From Phocoena phocoena (lineage: Eukaryota > Chordata > Mammalia > Artiodactyla > Phocoenidae), in NCBI RefSeq assembly GCF_963924675.1, contig NC_089239.1, forward strand, positions 6,313,001 through 6,377,000: DNA of 64,000 nucleotides. Reading direction: 5' to 3'. A model generated the notes under the pieces. That model did no database searches. It was not told where the DNA came from and saw nothing but the letters and a program-made list of their open reading frames with translations. Both the position numbers and the translations under genes were made by a program. The first letter of the stretch is position 1; each line of letters starts with the position of its first letter. Below, in pieces: positions 35,376 to 46,884 of this stretch.

Positions 35376-36266
35376 TCATTGGCCCTTCTTTATATCTAAT
35401 TCTTAGTAAAATGTCACAGGGTCATGAAGATACCAACAGATTGTCATCGACTCAAGTTTTGTGATAAGGTCACCCTGTAACAAGTTTAACCTGAAATGTG
35501 ACGTGGAATTATGGCCTGGGGGTGACGACTCCGAGAGAACTCTGAGGACCTTGCAAAAGTGGCTCCAGATTTCCCGGGAGAAGGGGGGTTGGTGGGGAGC
35601 GGGATCTCACACAACGAAGACTAACAGCCTAATTTAGTCAGATTTAGGCAATTGTTTAAAATAGTCTTGATTCTTTTTGGAAACTCACCTCCTTTCTGAA
35701 AGAGCCAGAAGCTTTACCAGAAGACATAAGAATTCTAACTTTTAGTGGTAGGTTTGTTTCCAACAAAAATCACAGCTTTCTGTTCAAGTGAAAAGACTTC
35801 TGTAAGACCCTTTCCCACGTGTTACTGATACTACACAGTTTACCTGCAGCCCTGGTATTCTTGTTTCATCCACAGAGAAGCTGAAGAAGGTGGCTAGCAC
35901 TGACACCTGAATTCTGTATATAAAACGATTCCCGACAGCTCAGATAGGATTTCTGAAAACCATCAAATCTCTACCTGCCTAGCCCATGACATTCTTTTTT
36001 CTTTTTAAATAGGAAAAAAGTACCCAAGATGGGGGGAAAAAGAACTCAGCTGAATAAACTGAGGATTCAGAAGCAAAGCAGACATCTAAAAAGGAAACCT
36101 CAGGTATCTCTGATTCCACACCAGAGTTAGGCAAAACAGTGAAGATTGCAGTCCGAGGTTACGAGCTTTGCGTCTGCCCCGGGGCACCTTCACCCAAACC
36201 AAAAGCAGTGGCCGCCAAACTCACAGAGAGGACCCAGAACACAAGGCCCACGCCCATCTCACTCAC

Positions 36267-37359
36267 GTTATCAAACGCGACTTTGCCTTCTTGGGTGATT
36301 CTAAGATTTCACTAATGTGACTACCGGCGGGAGAACCAAAGTCACTGCTCGTTAAAGTCATAGCGGGTTTAAAGGGATCCATGGATTCGTCAAAGTGATC
36401 TGGGTCAAAGCCGTAGGAGCCCTGAGCCGAGAGCAGGGGCGAGCGCTGCAGCGGGGAGTGGCCCCCAAAGGGCCCGAAGTCGGGGCTCTCCCCGGGACAG
36501 GGGCGGGGACCCGGCTCTGAGGACGCCCCTGCCCCCGGGGCGCCTGCTGGCTCCCGGGCGCCGTCTTTCTGAACCTTGGGTGTCACCCTGCTGCCCAGTT
36601 TCCGGCCGGGTTTCCTCAGGAGGGCTTTCCTGGACTCCACAGTCTCCACGTCTTCCGTGAAGTCAAACTCCAGTTTCAGAGGGGAGCCCCTCACGGCCTC
36701 CGGCAGCTCCGTCCCTGAGTCGCTGGTGTCTCCGCCGGGGGCACACGGTGTCTCCCTCACGTCGGGGGGACACTTCTGGCTCCTGTCACCTCCTAGCAGG
36801 GCAGGGGTGGCGGCGTTCCCAGCCTCTCCGTCGGAACCGGACTGGCGGTCCACCCGGGGAAGACGCGCGCCCTCCGGGGCGGGGTGGGCTTCGGAGACCC
36901 CGCCGCCTGCCGCCTTCTTCCTAAGGGGGACGGGCCTGGGCTTCCGCAGCCTGCTTCTGCTGGCCCCGGGCTCCGGACACGGGCTTCCCGCCTCCGGGTC
37001 GGCTTCCGCCGAGGCCTCCAGCGTGGACCCCATGGCGCCCTCGGTCATTGCCTGGTCCTCGGCGGCGCCCGGCGCTTGGGGGCAGGGCCCGGCCTGGCCT
37101 AGGGCCGTGGCCACGCAGCCATGAGCCGCTGCTGGGCCAGGCGGCCCCCGGGGCGCCGTGGAATTCTTGGTGTCTACGGAAAACGGCCTCACGACAGAGA
37201 TTTTGCTCACATCGTGTTCAGGTTCTTCTCTGAAACCCCGGACCGAGTAAGACTCAGCAGCGTGCTGAGCTGCTTCGTTTTCTGAGGGTCTAGAACCAGC
37301 CTCGGGCGACCGTTTTTCAACCACTTCTGCTACCAGCTGTTCGTCCACTTCTTGTGAGT
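36267..37359 (-). CDS. TACC1: TACC1 exon 3 (large acidic/SDP-repeat exon)
   Basis: 1093 bp encoding 363 whole codons plus two split ones, from SQEVDEQLVAEVVEK to KKAKSRLIT. The acceptor is TTTTAG before ACTCACAAG; the donor is AAC|GTGAGT. Order of visible parts: an acidic N-terminal stretch; the FREEPEHDVSKISVVRPFS block; an alanine/proline/glycine-rich stretch; basic RKPRPVPLRKK; acidic SPLKLEFDFTED; a second basic block; then the SDP-like end with FDPDHFDESMDPFKPAM and SSDFGSPAGS. The last basic run is a plausible nuclear localisation signal (inference). The exon is unusually GC- and CpG-rich compared with the AT-rich introns on each side. From memory, human exon 3 is about 20 codons longer, with the difference in the middle of the exon. 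Confidence 0.97.
36400..37180. other. CpG-rich segment inside TACC1 exon 3
   Basis: Dense CG dinucleotides and long G/C runs lie within the coding exon, while the flanking introns are AT-rich. It looks like an intragenic CpG island. Promoter activity is not implied by the sequence. Confidence 0.7.
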
Positions 37360-37704
37360 CTAAAACAAAACACAAAAGCCGCCTGTTAACAAATTACCTT
37401 TTCAGCATTGGTGACTATTCTCCACTAGCTGAAGCCGCACAAACGGCAAGCTCTGCCCTCTTTGCTTGTACGAAGCATCCCTAAGGTTCCGCAACGACGG
37501 CGGCGTGGCCTGACGGCGGACGGCTGGTACTACACTCTAAAGCGAGTCTTCCCAGCCCAAACGCTGCGTGTGTGCTATCCAAGTCACACGAATAACAATT
37601 ATACCGAACAGAGCTATTCAGGAAATGGCCAAATAGATCGTGGGCCCTCTGCAAAGCAAATTAATATGATGTTAAAATTCTGCAGGTTAAAACAACTGGT
37701 CTGG

Positions 37705-37989
37705 GGCTTCCCTGGTGGCGCAGTGGTTGAGAATCTGCCTGCTAATGCAGGGGACACGGGTTCGAGCCCTGGTCTGGGAGGATCCCACATGCTGCGGAGC
37801 AACTAGGCCCATGAGCCACAACTACTGAGCCTGCGCGTCTGGAGCCTGTGCTCCGCAACAAGAGGCTGCGATAGTGAGAGGCCCGCGCACCGCGATGAAG
37901 AGTGGCCTCCTCTTGCCACAACTAGAGAAAGCCCTCGCACAGAAATGAAAACCCAACACAGCAAAAATAAATAAATAAATTTAAAAAAA
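37705..37989 (+). mobile_element. CHR SINE, intermediate form
   Basis: It starts as a short-type head, then has GGCTGCGATAGTGAGAGGCC joined to the long-type CTAGAGAAAGCC tail and AAATAAATAAA. Flanks ACTGGTCTGG (37695-37704) and AATGGTCTGG (37990-37999) form the duplication. Confidence 0.92.
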
Positions 37990-38875
37990 AATGGTCTGGA
38001 AGAAACTTTGGATGCAGACAACTCAGGTAACAGCGTTCTCACCTGGCACGGACACGGTTCCCAGGCACTGCCTGAGAGTTTCAGGGTCCGGATTTTATGC
38101 AGTAAGCGTGTTTTAATCTCTGGATGTTAAGTATTCCCTCTTCCCCAGAATAGAGTTTAAATAACTAGACTGGCTTAAAATTAAATGAAAAAGTCATCAC
38201 GGCCTGCTCAGAATAACTTCTCTGTACACTTAAAAATGGAAAGAGCCAAATAAAAAAACTAATTAGAAAAAGCAGAGATAGAAAAGTGGCTTTATAAACA
38301 AACAGCCCTTATTTTACTAAAACACAAATCATAAAACAATAAAGTTACTTCTTCTTTAGAAGCTTTGTCTCTAAGCTGGCCAGGAATCTTCTCAAATCAT
38401 TTGTGAACATGAAAGATCCCTTTTAATTGGGGTTTTATAAGGAGAAACTCTGCAATCAGGAAGGTGTAAATGAAGGTATTTCTTTAAAGCACAAACTAAG
38501 ATAGTGCTTTCCTGACATATATCTGAAACGATAATAGAGTAGCAGCAAAAACTGAGTAAACTGGTTATTATCATAGTATCTCATGATTTAAGGGAAACTC
38601 AGAGATGACCATCTAATCCTACTTCCTGACCGTCATCCTAATCCAGGATCAAAGAACTAAGCATCACTGGCAGAGTTTTTTTAAAGCACTCACACATCTT
38701 TTTACACGATTCCTTTATGGCTGGAATTGGGCAGCGGTTTACAAACTATTCTGCACAGATGCTTCAGATATTCTAACCAATGTCCAATATGTCTTGTTCT
38801 TAAAGATATATTTAACTATTATTAATACTGTAATTTTTAAAAAAGCTCTCAACACATGATCCCTGGGATTTAACA

Positions 38876-39030
38876 TACTTCAAAAGGATATTTTTTTAAA
38901 AAGAGACAGCAAATGTGGCAAAATCTTGATAACTGTTGAATCCAGGGACGGGTATATAGGAGTTTCCATTGTGCTATTTTCTCTATCGTATACTCTTGAA
39001 ACCTTTCAAAATAAAAAAATTTAAAACAAC
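38876..39030 (+). mobile_element. Old LINE-1 3' end fragment
   Basis: GATAACTGTTGAATCCAGGG, followed by GGGTATATAGGAGTTTCCAT and CTTTCAAAATAAAAAAATTT, is the common ending of old L1M families. Confidence 0.55.
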
Positions 39031-40160
39031 TGCATTTCACACAGAATTTTAACGAGAACGTTTTAAAGTGTACTGACAAATTCACTTGTGTCTGTACAGA
39101 CTCTCTATTCTCTCTCCATATATTTGAGCTGTGATGCAGGTGTTATTGACTGTTTCTCTGTGCTGATGGCGGGCGGGAGGGTAGACAAGCAACAGTGAAA
39201 ACACAGCATCAAAACCCCAGGGCTGCAAAAATCTACATGCAACAGGCTCAGTTAGAAGCCAGGCTGGGTCTGGGCACACCTGCTCACACCCTAGCATCAG
39301 CTGGTTGAATACAATCTAATCTTGATTATACCAAAGTATAGACAGTTACCGCTTATTTTACATGAGCCACAGAGAGCGCTGAAGCAGGGGTGGATCGAAA
39401 TCAGATTTACGTTCTCAACAGCTCTCTCCAGTTGAAATGTGGAAGGAGGTCAAAATGGAACAAACAGAACCGCTAGCATGTTATTCTGGGGCTTCGACTA
39501 GGGAGGTGCTAATGGACAGGAAGAGAAGTGCACAGTAACTGAGAAAATGAGGTGAAATTTGATAAGGCTTGATGATAGGCTGGATGTAGGACTGTAGGAG
39601 AAGGAGGCATCAAAGATGACTCGTACGTTTTCAGCTCATGGAATGAGAGGATGGTTTTACTGTTCAACGAGATTCAGGGGTACCAGCCGAAGAGCTCGGG
39701 GCTGTCGGGCTGGGGTGGGGAGGTTGGCCCTGGACACCGAGAGCTGTCTGGAACTCTGAAGCAGAGATGCTGAGTAGGAAGTAAGTAGCGCAGACAGATC
39801 TGGGCTGCAACTAGTACTTGACCTAACTGAAGCCACGATATAAGTGAGACTGACTACCTTCGAAGTCACACTGGATACTACTTAACTGTAAGGTATCTCC
39901 CTCCTACACTGCATCTTTGAGCCTTAGCATATTTTATTCTAAAATTTTAAAGAGGTTGATTATCTTTCTTTCAAAGAGAAGTTACCTAAAAAGGATTAAT
40001 TTAAAATGAAAGTTGAAGTTTAACCATCTTTGTAAATTAAGAGAGTATTATTAATCACAACATCATAGTTATATAAGAAAGTGCCCAAACATTTTAGAGA
40101 TGCATACTGAAATATCTGTGACCTGATACCTTGGAACTTGTTTTAAAAATACTAAAGCAG

Positions 40161-40372
40161 GGCTTCCCTGGTGGCGCAGTGGTTGAGAGTCCGCCTGCCG
40201 ATGCAGGGGACGCGGGTTCGTGCCCCGGTCTGGGAAGATCCCACATGCCGCGGAGTGGCTGGGCCCGTGAGCCATGGCCGCTGAGCCTGCGTGTCCGGAA
40301 CCTGTGCTCCGCAACGGGAGAGGCCACAACAGTGAGAGGCCCACGTACCGCAAAAAAAAACAAAAAAAAACG
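40161..40372 (+). mobile_element. CHR SINE, short form
   Basis: Full short form with tail AAAAAAAAACAAAAAAAAAC. The short duplication AAAGCAG flanks it (40154-40160 and 40373-40379). Confidence 0.95.
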
Positions 40373-41248
40373 AAAGCAGCAAAACAAAAGAAAAAGAAGG
40401 TCATAGTGGGGACAAACCTGGGCAAATGGGGGCAATGATTTAACCTGGGCAGTGGGCGCACACAGGTTCTACCGCAGGACATTGGAAGCTGATGACAATC
40501 AAAGAAAAACTGTCTTTTGTTACATAATTGCTCTCCCAACCTCTCCTTGCCATTGACTTCTAAACATTTACTGCCAGTCTTCCACGTGGGAGCCCTGGGC
40601 ACTGATACCCGAGTCCTCTGTGTTCTTCCCGCAGAGGCTTGTGATAAGTTAAGGGGAAAGGGTGAGGCGAGGACAGTGCGTCCAGCCCAGCGGCCCTTTC
40701 CCTCTTGGGACTTTTGTCTCCCTTTCCTGATTCCTTCACCAACAATCCCACACCTCCCAGAGACCGAGGGGAGACCTATGGAGTCGCCCTTCGCTTACTC
40801 TCTCCTAGCTTTCAATTTCTGCCCTCATCGCCTCCATTAGAAAAGGGCAGGGCCTTCCCACCTTCCTCCACCTCCACCCATTCCTCTAGACCCTTCTCCG
40901 TCCCCATCTCTACCGGCTGCAGAGGAGCGAGGAATGGAAAAGGAGCCCGCCCGGCAACTTGGGGACACCTGCAGCTCTGCTGTACCCTAAAGCGTGCCAC
41001 CCAGCAAGTGGGAGGGGGAAGGAAAACGAGCACCCTTCACCTGAATTCGGCCCCCCAGCCTGAGCAGAAGACCCCTGCCCAGGCATTTCTTGGCCAGCTC
41101 TGGCCAGGTACCAGGTCAGTAAACCTGCCCAGTCCTACGCCCACTCCCTGCAGACCCCACCCTGGTCTAGCATCTTCAGTCACCAGGAGAAAGCACTGAC
41201 GGGCAGGAGTGTGCGGAGGGCTTCTCATTGACTTAAACCAGTTTGGGG

Positions 41249-41381
41249 GAAATTCCCTGGCGGTCCAGTGGTTAGGGCTTGGCGCTTTCACTGCTGTGGC
41301 CTGGGTTCGATCCCTGGTCAGGGAACTAAGATCCCGCAAGCCGCGTGGCGTGGCCAAAAAAAACAAAATAAAAATAAAAAT
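41249..41381 (+). mobile_element. CHR SINE, single-monomer form
   Basis: GGTCCAGTGGTTAGGGCTTG head and GCAAGCCGCGTGGCGTGGCC end. Flanks AAACCAGTTTGGGG (41235-41248) and AAACCAGTCTGGGG (41382-41395) form a 14-bp duplication. Confidence 0.94.
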
Positions 41382-42513
41382 AAACCAGTCTGGGGAGTTT
41401 GGGAAAATGTAAAACAAGGAAAAAACCAAACTCCTCACCTAACTGGAAAAGGTACCTCAGAGTAAGATTTTATTTGCATTTACACCCTCCGTCAGCAAGT
41501 GTGCCAATACCAGGCGACCCCACATACCCCGGGCTGCCCTACAACAGACGCTAAAGGCAAGCATGGCACCACAGGTAACTTTCAGGAAGAAGTAAAACAC
41601 CCAAAATGTCTGCAAGCTCTGGTTAAGAGCTCTAACCTCGGTCCCCGTCTGAGAGCGCTGTTAGGTAACTAACCTCCCTCTAAGCCATCCTTCCACTTTT
41701 ACACAAATCCTGCATTCCATCAGAACCTTCCTCCAGCGCGCTGATAGGCTCTCTCCCTGGATTGAGTCTATTGAGTTTGGATGATTCTGACAAGCACAGC
41801 ACTGCCTGGCAGCTTGGTGAACACAGACAGAGAGGTGATCAGCAGATGAATTCAAAGCAAACACAGAGGAAATCCAAAAATAGACCAACATTTCCACTTC
41901 TGTCACGTCTGCTGCTGTTAATGAAACTCTGCCTTTCAAGGGGCAGCCTCTGCTGGATCTAAAACGTTGTGTGACGCACGCATGGGTGCTCTAACACAGA
42001 TACCTTATATGCTTTTTATAGACTATTCTCCTGTAAAAAGAGCTTTTTCCCTCCTTCTTTATAATATTTGTAAAAGAAAAGGCACAGAACACCAAAATTC
42101 TAAAGACTGAGGTAACAGCTTGACCTTCTGCTTTGTACTCTGGTATGCTGAAAATATACTGGGTTAAAATACAAGTGTATGAAAAACCTTAGCAGAAGGG
42201 AAATGCCATGAACACAAAATATTTCTGACACTCAGAAATGTATTCAGTTCACATACACTGAGAACCTGCTCAGCTGGCTGTTTCCACATGGATAACCTCA
42301 TCTGAGAGGAGATAAAACAGCAACCACTTGGAAGACATTGTATATTAACACTGCAGATTTGGCATTTTTCTCTAATATGCTTGACATTTCCCCCCCCTCA
42401 GATTTTAACTTTTTGGTGAAACGTTGTCTGCAAGCTCCTTTAAGACCTCCCATCACTTCCTCTCCTGCAGCTACAAGAGGCCTCTTTTATGGGTTTTAAA
42501 ATACTGGACATGT

Positions 42514-42649
42514 GGGACTTCCCTGGTGGTCCAGTGGTCAAGACTCTGTGCTTCCACTGCAGGGGGTGTGGGTTCGATCCCTGGTCAGGGAACTAAGATC
42601 CTGCATGCCTTGTGGTGCAGCCAAACAACAAAAAACCAAACAAATAAAC
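42514..42649 (+). mobile_element. CHR SINE, single-monomer form
   Basis: GGGACTTCCCTGGTGGTCCAG head. Flanks ACTGGACATGT (42503-42513) and ACTGGACCTGT (42650-42660) form the target-site duplication. Confidence 0.94.
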
Positions 42650-42992
42650 ACTGGACCTGTAAAGTGACAAAGCTGCCAATATTTGAACAGGCCTCCTGTA
42701 TCTCTCTCTCACACACACACAAACCCTGGCCTCCTTCTAACCTCAAAATCTGAACAGTATATCTCACGACCAAGTCTGAGATGCAAGGCCTGACTCTGAG
42801 GCTAAAACAAAAATCTCTGAACCAATACATGAAAATGAATGTCTTTGCAATAATTCAGGAAGAAGGGTTCTAAGGTAAAATTTCAGAGGGTCCATGAAGC
42901 CCCAGAAACTCAATGAAAAATTACATTAGAGCCTTCTCCAGGGGAGAAAATCCATGGCCTTCTCCAAAGTCTGGCCTTAGAAACCACCGGGC

Positions 42993-43281
42993 AGGGACTT
43001 CCCTGGTGGCTCAGTGGTTGAGAGTCCGCCTGCCAATGCAGGAGACACGGGTTCGAGCCCCGGTCCGGGAAGATCCCACGTGCCACAGAGCAACGGGGCC
43101 CACATGCCACAACTACTGAGCCCGCACTCAAGAGCCCGCGTGCCACAGCTACTGAAGCCCGCACGCCTGGAGCCCGTGCTCCACAACAAGAGAAGCCACC
43201 ACAACGCAACCAAAAATAAATAAATAAAATTTTAAAATACATTTTAAAAAAATAGCTATTTTTAAAAAAAAAGAAAGGAAA
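42993..43281 (+). mobile_element. CHR SINE, long form with extended A/T tail
   Basis: Long form followed by about 70 bases of A/T-rich tail. Flanks AGAAACCACCGGGC (42979-42992 and 43282-43295) are a perfect 14-bp duplication. Confidence 0.94.
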
Positions 43282-44176
43282 AGAAACCACCGGGCGGCAG
43301 ACTGTATTTGGGGGCCACGTTTAGGGTCCTCAAAGGGCTCCTCTCATTACCTGATAGTTAAAACTTCAATTCCCCCTCAATCACCACACCGGGGTTTAAA
43401 AACTCTTACGCTACTGCGGGAAAAAAATCCTAACGTCAAAAGACAAAGCTCACCACCTCCGAGAACATTCCAAGGGAATGCTGCAAGTGCTGTTTTAAGC
43501 AATTTTAAGTGTGGACTAAACGTCTGAGAGGGAACACGCACCAAAACACAAATTTAAATCGTCTGTTTAAACAGGATTCAGTCACGGGCTCCGTACCCGT
43601 TGACACTGAGATGGGACTGAAGGGTGGTGGATGGCCAGGCCCTAAGGGGCCCCAAACGTCCAGTGAAAGCTGGTGGCGTGGTCCCGGCGGGGCACTGGTG
43701 TGGAAGGGAGGGACGCTTGGACAGACCACCCCGTGGGAAATCAGACCTGGGGGGATGCTCTCCTTCTCTGGAGGGTGGCTTGGGCTCTGCTGGGCAGAGG
43801 GCAGCGTAAGGTGAAGAGGCAGCCAACACCTGGCCTGAGCCCGCAGGCCCTTCTCCACGCTCCGCTCCACATGGAGCTCTGCTTAAAGGCGCCCCTGGCC
43901 TCTGGTAACGGCCAGATGCTGGAACGACCTTCCCTCGGAGGGAGCGTGTAACAAAACCCATGTAATCAAAGGAGAATTAAGGAAAACGTACAGAGAACCT
44001 CACGTCTCAGGGGCTTCACGAACCAGAGGTGGTGGAGCCTCCACCAGACCATGAACCTCCTCCCTGTTTCCCACTTGAAACGACACCGTCCCTGGTGCCT
44101 GCCACTGAACAACTGAAGTCAGGAATGAATTCTACAGTTCATTCATAAAAAGCAAGCAATTTTTAAAAATGGCCAA

Positions 44177-44490
44177 GGGGCTTCCCTGCTGGCGCAGTGG
44201 TTAAGAATCCACCTGCCAACGCAGGGGACACGGGTTCGAGCCCTCGTCTGGGAAGATCCCACATGCTGCAGAGCAACTAAGTCCCTGCGCCACAACTACT
44301 GAGCCTGTGCTCTAGAGCCCGTGAGCCACAACTACTGAGCTCACGTGCCACAACTACTGAAGCCCACGTGCCTAGAGCCCGTGCTCCACAACAAGAGAAG
44401 CCACTGCAATGAATAGTCCCCACTCACGGCAACTAGAGAAAGCCCACGCACAGCAACAAACACCCAATGCAGCCAAAAATAAATTAATTT
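44177..44490 (+). mobile_element. CHR SINE, long form (outer member of nested pair)
   Basis: GGGCTTCCCTGCTGGCGCAG head, with three CACAACTACTGAG/A modules. Its own duplication AAAAATGGCCAA (44165-44176) reappears, with one base changed, only after the next SINE (44718-44729). Confidence 0.94.
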
Positions 44491-44504
44491 AAAAAAGAAA
44501 ATGG

Positions 44505-44711
44505 GGCTTCCCTGGTGGCGCAGTGGTTGAGAGTCCGCCTGCCGATGCAGGGGACACGGGTTCGTGCCCCGGTCCGGGAAGATCCCACGTGCAGCGGCGG
44601 CTGGGCCCGTGAGCCATGGCCGCTGAGCCTGCGCGTCCGGAGCCTGTGCTCCGCAACGGGAGAGGCCACAACAGTGAGAGGCCCGTGTACCGCAAAAAGA
44701 AAAAAAAAAGA
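44505..44711 (+). mobile_element. CHR SINE, short form (inner member of nested pair)
   Basis: Short-form copy with a small deletion near the AGCGGCGGCTGGG box. It is inserted into the tail/flank of the preceding SINE; AAAAAAGAAAATGG flanks it perfectly (44491-44504 and 44712-44725). Confidence 0.95.
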
Positions 44712-45734
44712 AAAAAAGAAAATGGCCAAATCACATCTGAAACAGACTCGCTTTTACACAGTTAATAAACCGGATACTGTTTTTAACCCATCAGATTTGT
44801 AAAACTTAAAATACTGATGATGCTCAGTTAACAGCGGCCAGGCAAGTGGGCCAGTCGGCCCTCTCACACGTGTGGGAAAGCGTATGGGGGATCCTTCAGG
44901 AAGTGCTTATCTCATGATTTCCTCGGGTAGGCGTTTATTTTAATTATGCTCACAAAGAGGGCCAAGCACACATATGTACAAGGGTGAAGATGTTCCCACC
45001 CACTTTGGGGGCTATTATAGAGCACCAGAGGGGACTGACAGATCATTTAATGTGCAACATTGACACGGGAATACTATTGATATCTGGGTATCAAAAAACA
45101 CGCAGACTTGTATGTGCTGAAATGGGAGGGTTTCCAAGACACGTCAGGTGGAAAGAGCAAGGGGAAGAAGGGTGCACAAGGTATGAGACCTTCTTCAGTT
45201 TAGACATATAAAGACAAAAGCCTTACAGATGGAAGGGGAAATTACCGCTGACCGACTGCCTTGGGGGAAAGTGGAAAGAAGCTTTCTGTGCCGTTAGAAA
45301 AGGGAAAGGAGGGTGGTGGGCACACATACAGTGGAAGGATGGGCCCTCTTCATTCTCTTTAAAATTTTTTTAAAAAAGAATAAATACATAACCTGAATCA
45401 GGTTTTTAGATCTAATGTCCGGTTTGCAGGAAATGAGGGAATAGATAAATCCAAAAGATGGGACAAGCATACAGAAAATGGCCCTCTTGTCAAACAGAAT
45501 GCAGTAGGAAAAAAAAGTGGTGTGGGAATGGAGGGAATCGATGAACACATTAAAACAGACCAAAAAGACTGTTCTACCAAATGCAGTATGTGATTTTGCT
45601 TGGATCCAATGTTAAAGACATTCTGAGGAGAACTGGGGAAGCCTGATTAAACACGGCCTGGGTTAGATAACATTAATTAGGTTAATTTTATTAGTTATGA
45701 TTATGGTCTTATGGTTAACAGGAAAAATGTCCTT

Positions 45735-45905
45735 ATGTTTTAGAGATGCACACTTAAATATTTAGGGAACACGTCTCATAAATACTTCAAAAAAAAGAAG
45801 CAAACATGCCAAAATGTTGATTGCTATAACTGGGTGATATGCATATGGAGATTCATTATACTCTTCTATTACTGTATGCCTAGGTTTTTCATAAGAATAA
45901 AAAAA
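45735..45905 (+). mobile_element. Old LINE-1 3' end fragment
   Basis: CTGGGTGATATGCATATGGAG, then TTCATTATACTCTTCTATTAC and TTTTTCATAAGAATAAAAAA, follow an old L1M/HAL1-type ending. Confidence 0.5.
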
Positions 45906-46685
45906 CAGTATCTAGAAAAAACTCTGGAATGACGTACATGAATTTTTTTAACACCTCATCCCTTGAATTGGGACTATGTCTGTTTTCTTTTTCTTTTTCT
46001 CTTATTTGCTTATCTAGATTTTCTACTTTCTGTCTACAATGAATATTATTTCGATGATTTTCCAAAGCTACGTACAACGATACCTATTTCTAGAGAGTTC
46101 AAGACAAGTTCCCTTCCTTCCCAGGCACCCTTCGCCTCCCGCCCCCAAGCACAACGCAGAGGAACAGAAGCCCCGATCCCCTTTGATCCCACCAAAGCCA
46201 GTACCTTGATGCACTTGACCACTTTCCAAACTTGGTTTCAGAAAATGACCTACAGACACAGCCTGTCACAGAAGGGTAAGAGGTAACTTAACACAATGCC
46301 GGTGCACGACGCAACCAGACGACACATTTCTCCAAGAAGCGAAGCAGAAAGCGTAAGCAAAGTCTGGCTGCATCAGCAAGTGTAAAATTGGCTAGCAAAC
46401 GGCAGACGGTTTAAGACAGAAATGGAACAACACAGGCTGTAGGAAAAGAGCATGAGGTATGCTGGCTGTGCAGTGGTGGAGGATGCATGAGTGCCTCACA
46501 GAAAGATGGAAGGACAGATATTCCCGTGGTGGAAACGGATGCATCTAGTGCAGTGATTTGAAAATGCCCCTGAACCAAATCACTTAGGGAGCTCTGACAC
46601 AAATAGATCCTTGCGTGTTAGCCCAGAGCCCCCTCATTTAGTTGGTCCGGTGAAGGGCCCAGGCACTTTTAAAAAGATGATTCTA

Positions 46686-46884
46686 GGGCTTCCCTGGTGG
46701 TGCAGTGGTTGGGAGTCCGCCTGCCGATGCAGGGAACACGGGTTCGTGCCCCGGTCCGGGAAGATCCCACATGCCGCGGAGCGGCTGGGCCCGTGAGCCA
46801 TGGCCGCTGAGCCTGCGCGTCCGGAGCCTGTGCTCCGCAACGGGAGAGGCCACAACAGTGAGAGGCCCGCGTACTGCAAAAAAA
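46686..46884 (+). mobile_element. CHR SINE, short form, recent
   Basis: Full short form. The 15-bp duplication AAAAAGATGATTCTA is perfect (46671-46685 and 46885-46899). Confidence 0.96.

Larger units (their letters stand above)
32514..36266 (-). other. TACC1: TACC1 intron 3
   Basis: 3753 bp. It holds one short-form CHR SINE (34341-34560), one CHR monomer (35226-35375) and a MIR-like tail near 34240-34310. The sequence between 32514 and 34240 has no recognised repeat or gene. Confidence 0.9.
7205..37359 (-). other. TACC1: TACC1 gene, 3' part (exons 3-13 plus 3' UTR)
   Basis: Eleven exons on the minus strand join into one open frame of 705 complete residues that I recognise as TACC1. Known of the family: TACC proteins act at centrosomes and spindle microtubules through a C-terminal coiled coil that binds ch-TOG/CKAP5 and is linked to Aurora A; TACC1 is also reported in nuclear RNA and transcription complexes. 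Seen here: an acidic, serine-rich region, SDP-type segments, a basic KKAKSR stretch and the full TACC coiled coil. The end LAKLGKTD-type tail (IAKLGKTD) matches TACC1 rather than TACC2, which I recall ending MGKS. Human TACC1 is 805 residues, so about 90-95 N-terminal residues are missing and should lie beyond the window. By human synteny, PLEKHA2 would be next downstream (below base 1) and FGFR1 on the upstream side. Confidence 0.96.

Noticed and set aside
36576..37124. 182-codon open frame on the plus strand
   Set aside because: It is the antisense shadow of GC-rich TACC1 exon 3, where stop codons are rare. The true minus-strand frame has correct splice sites and recognised protein sequence.
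43560..43961. GC-rich region with overlapping open frames of 100-127 codons
   Set aside because: Frames exist on both strands with no known protein or clear splice signals. Kept only as a possible site for an alternative exon.
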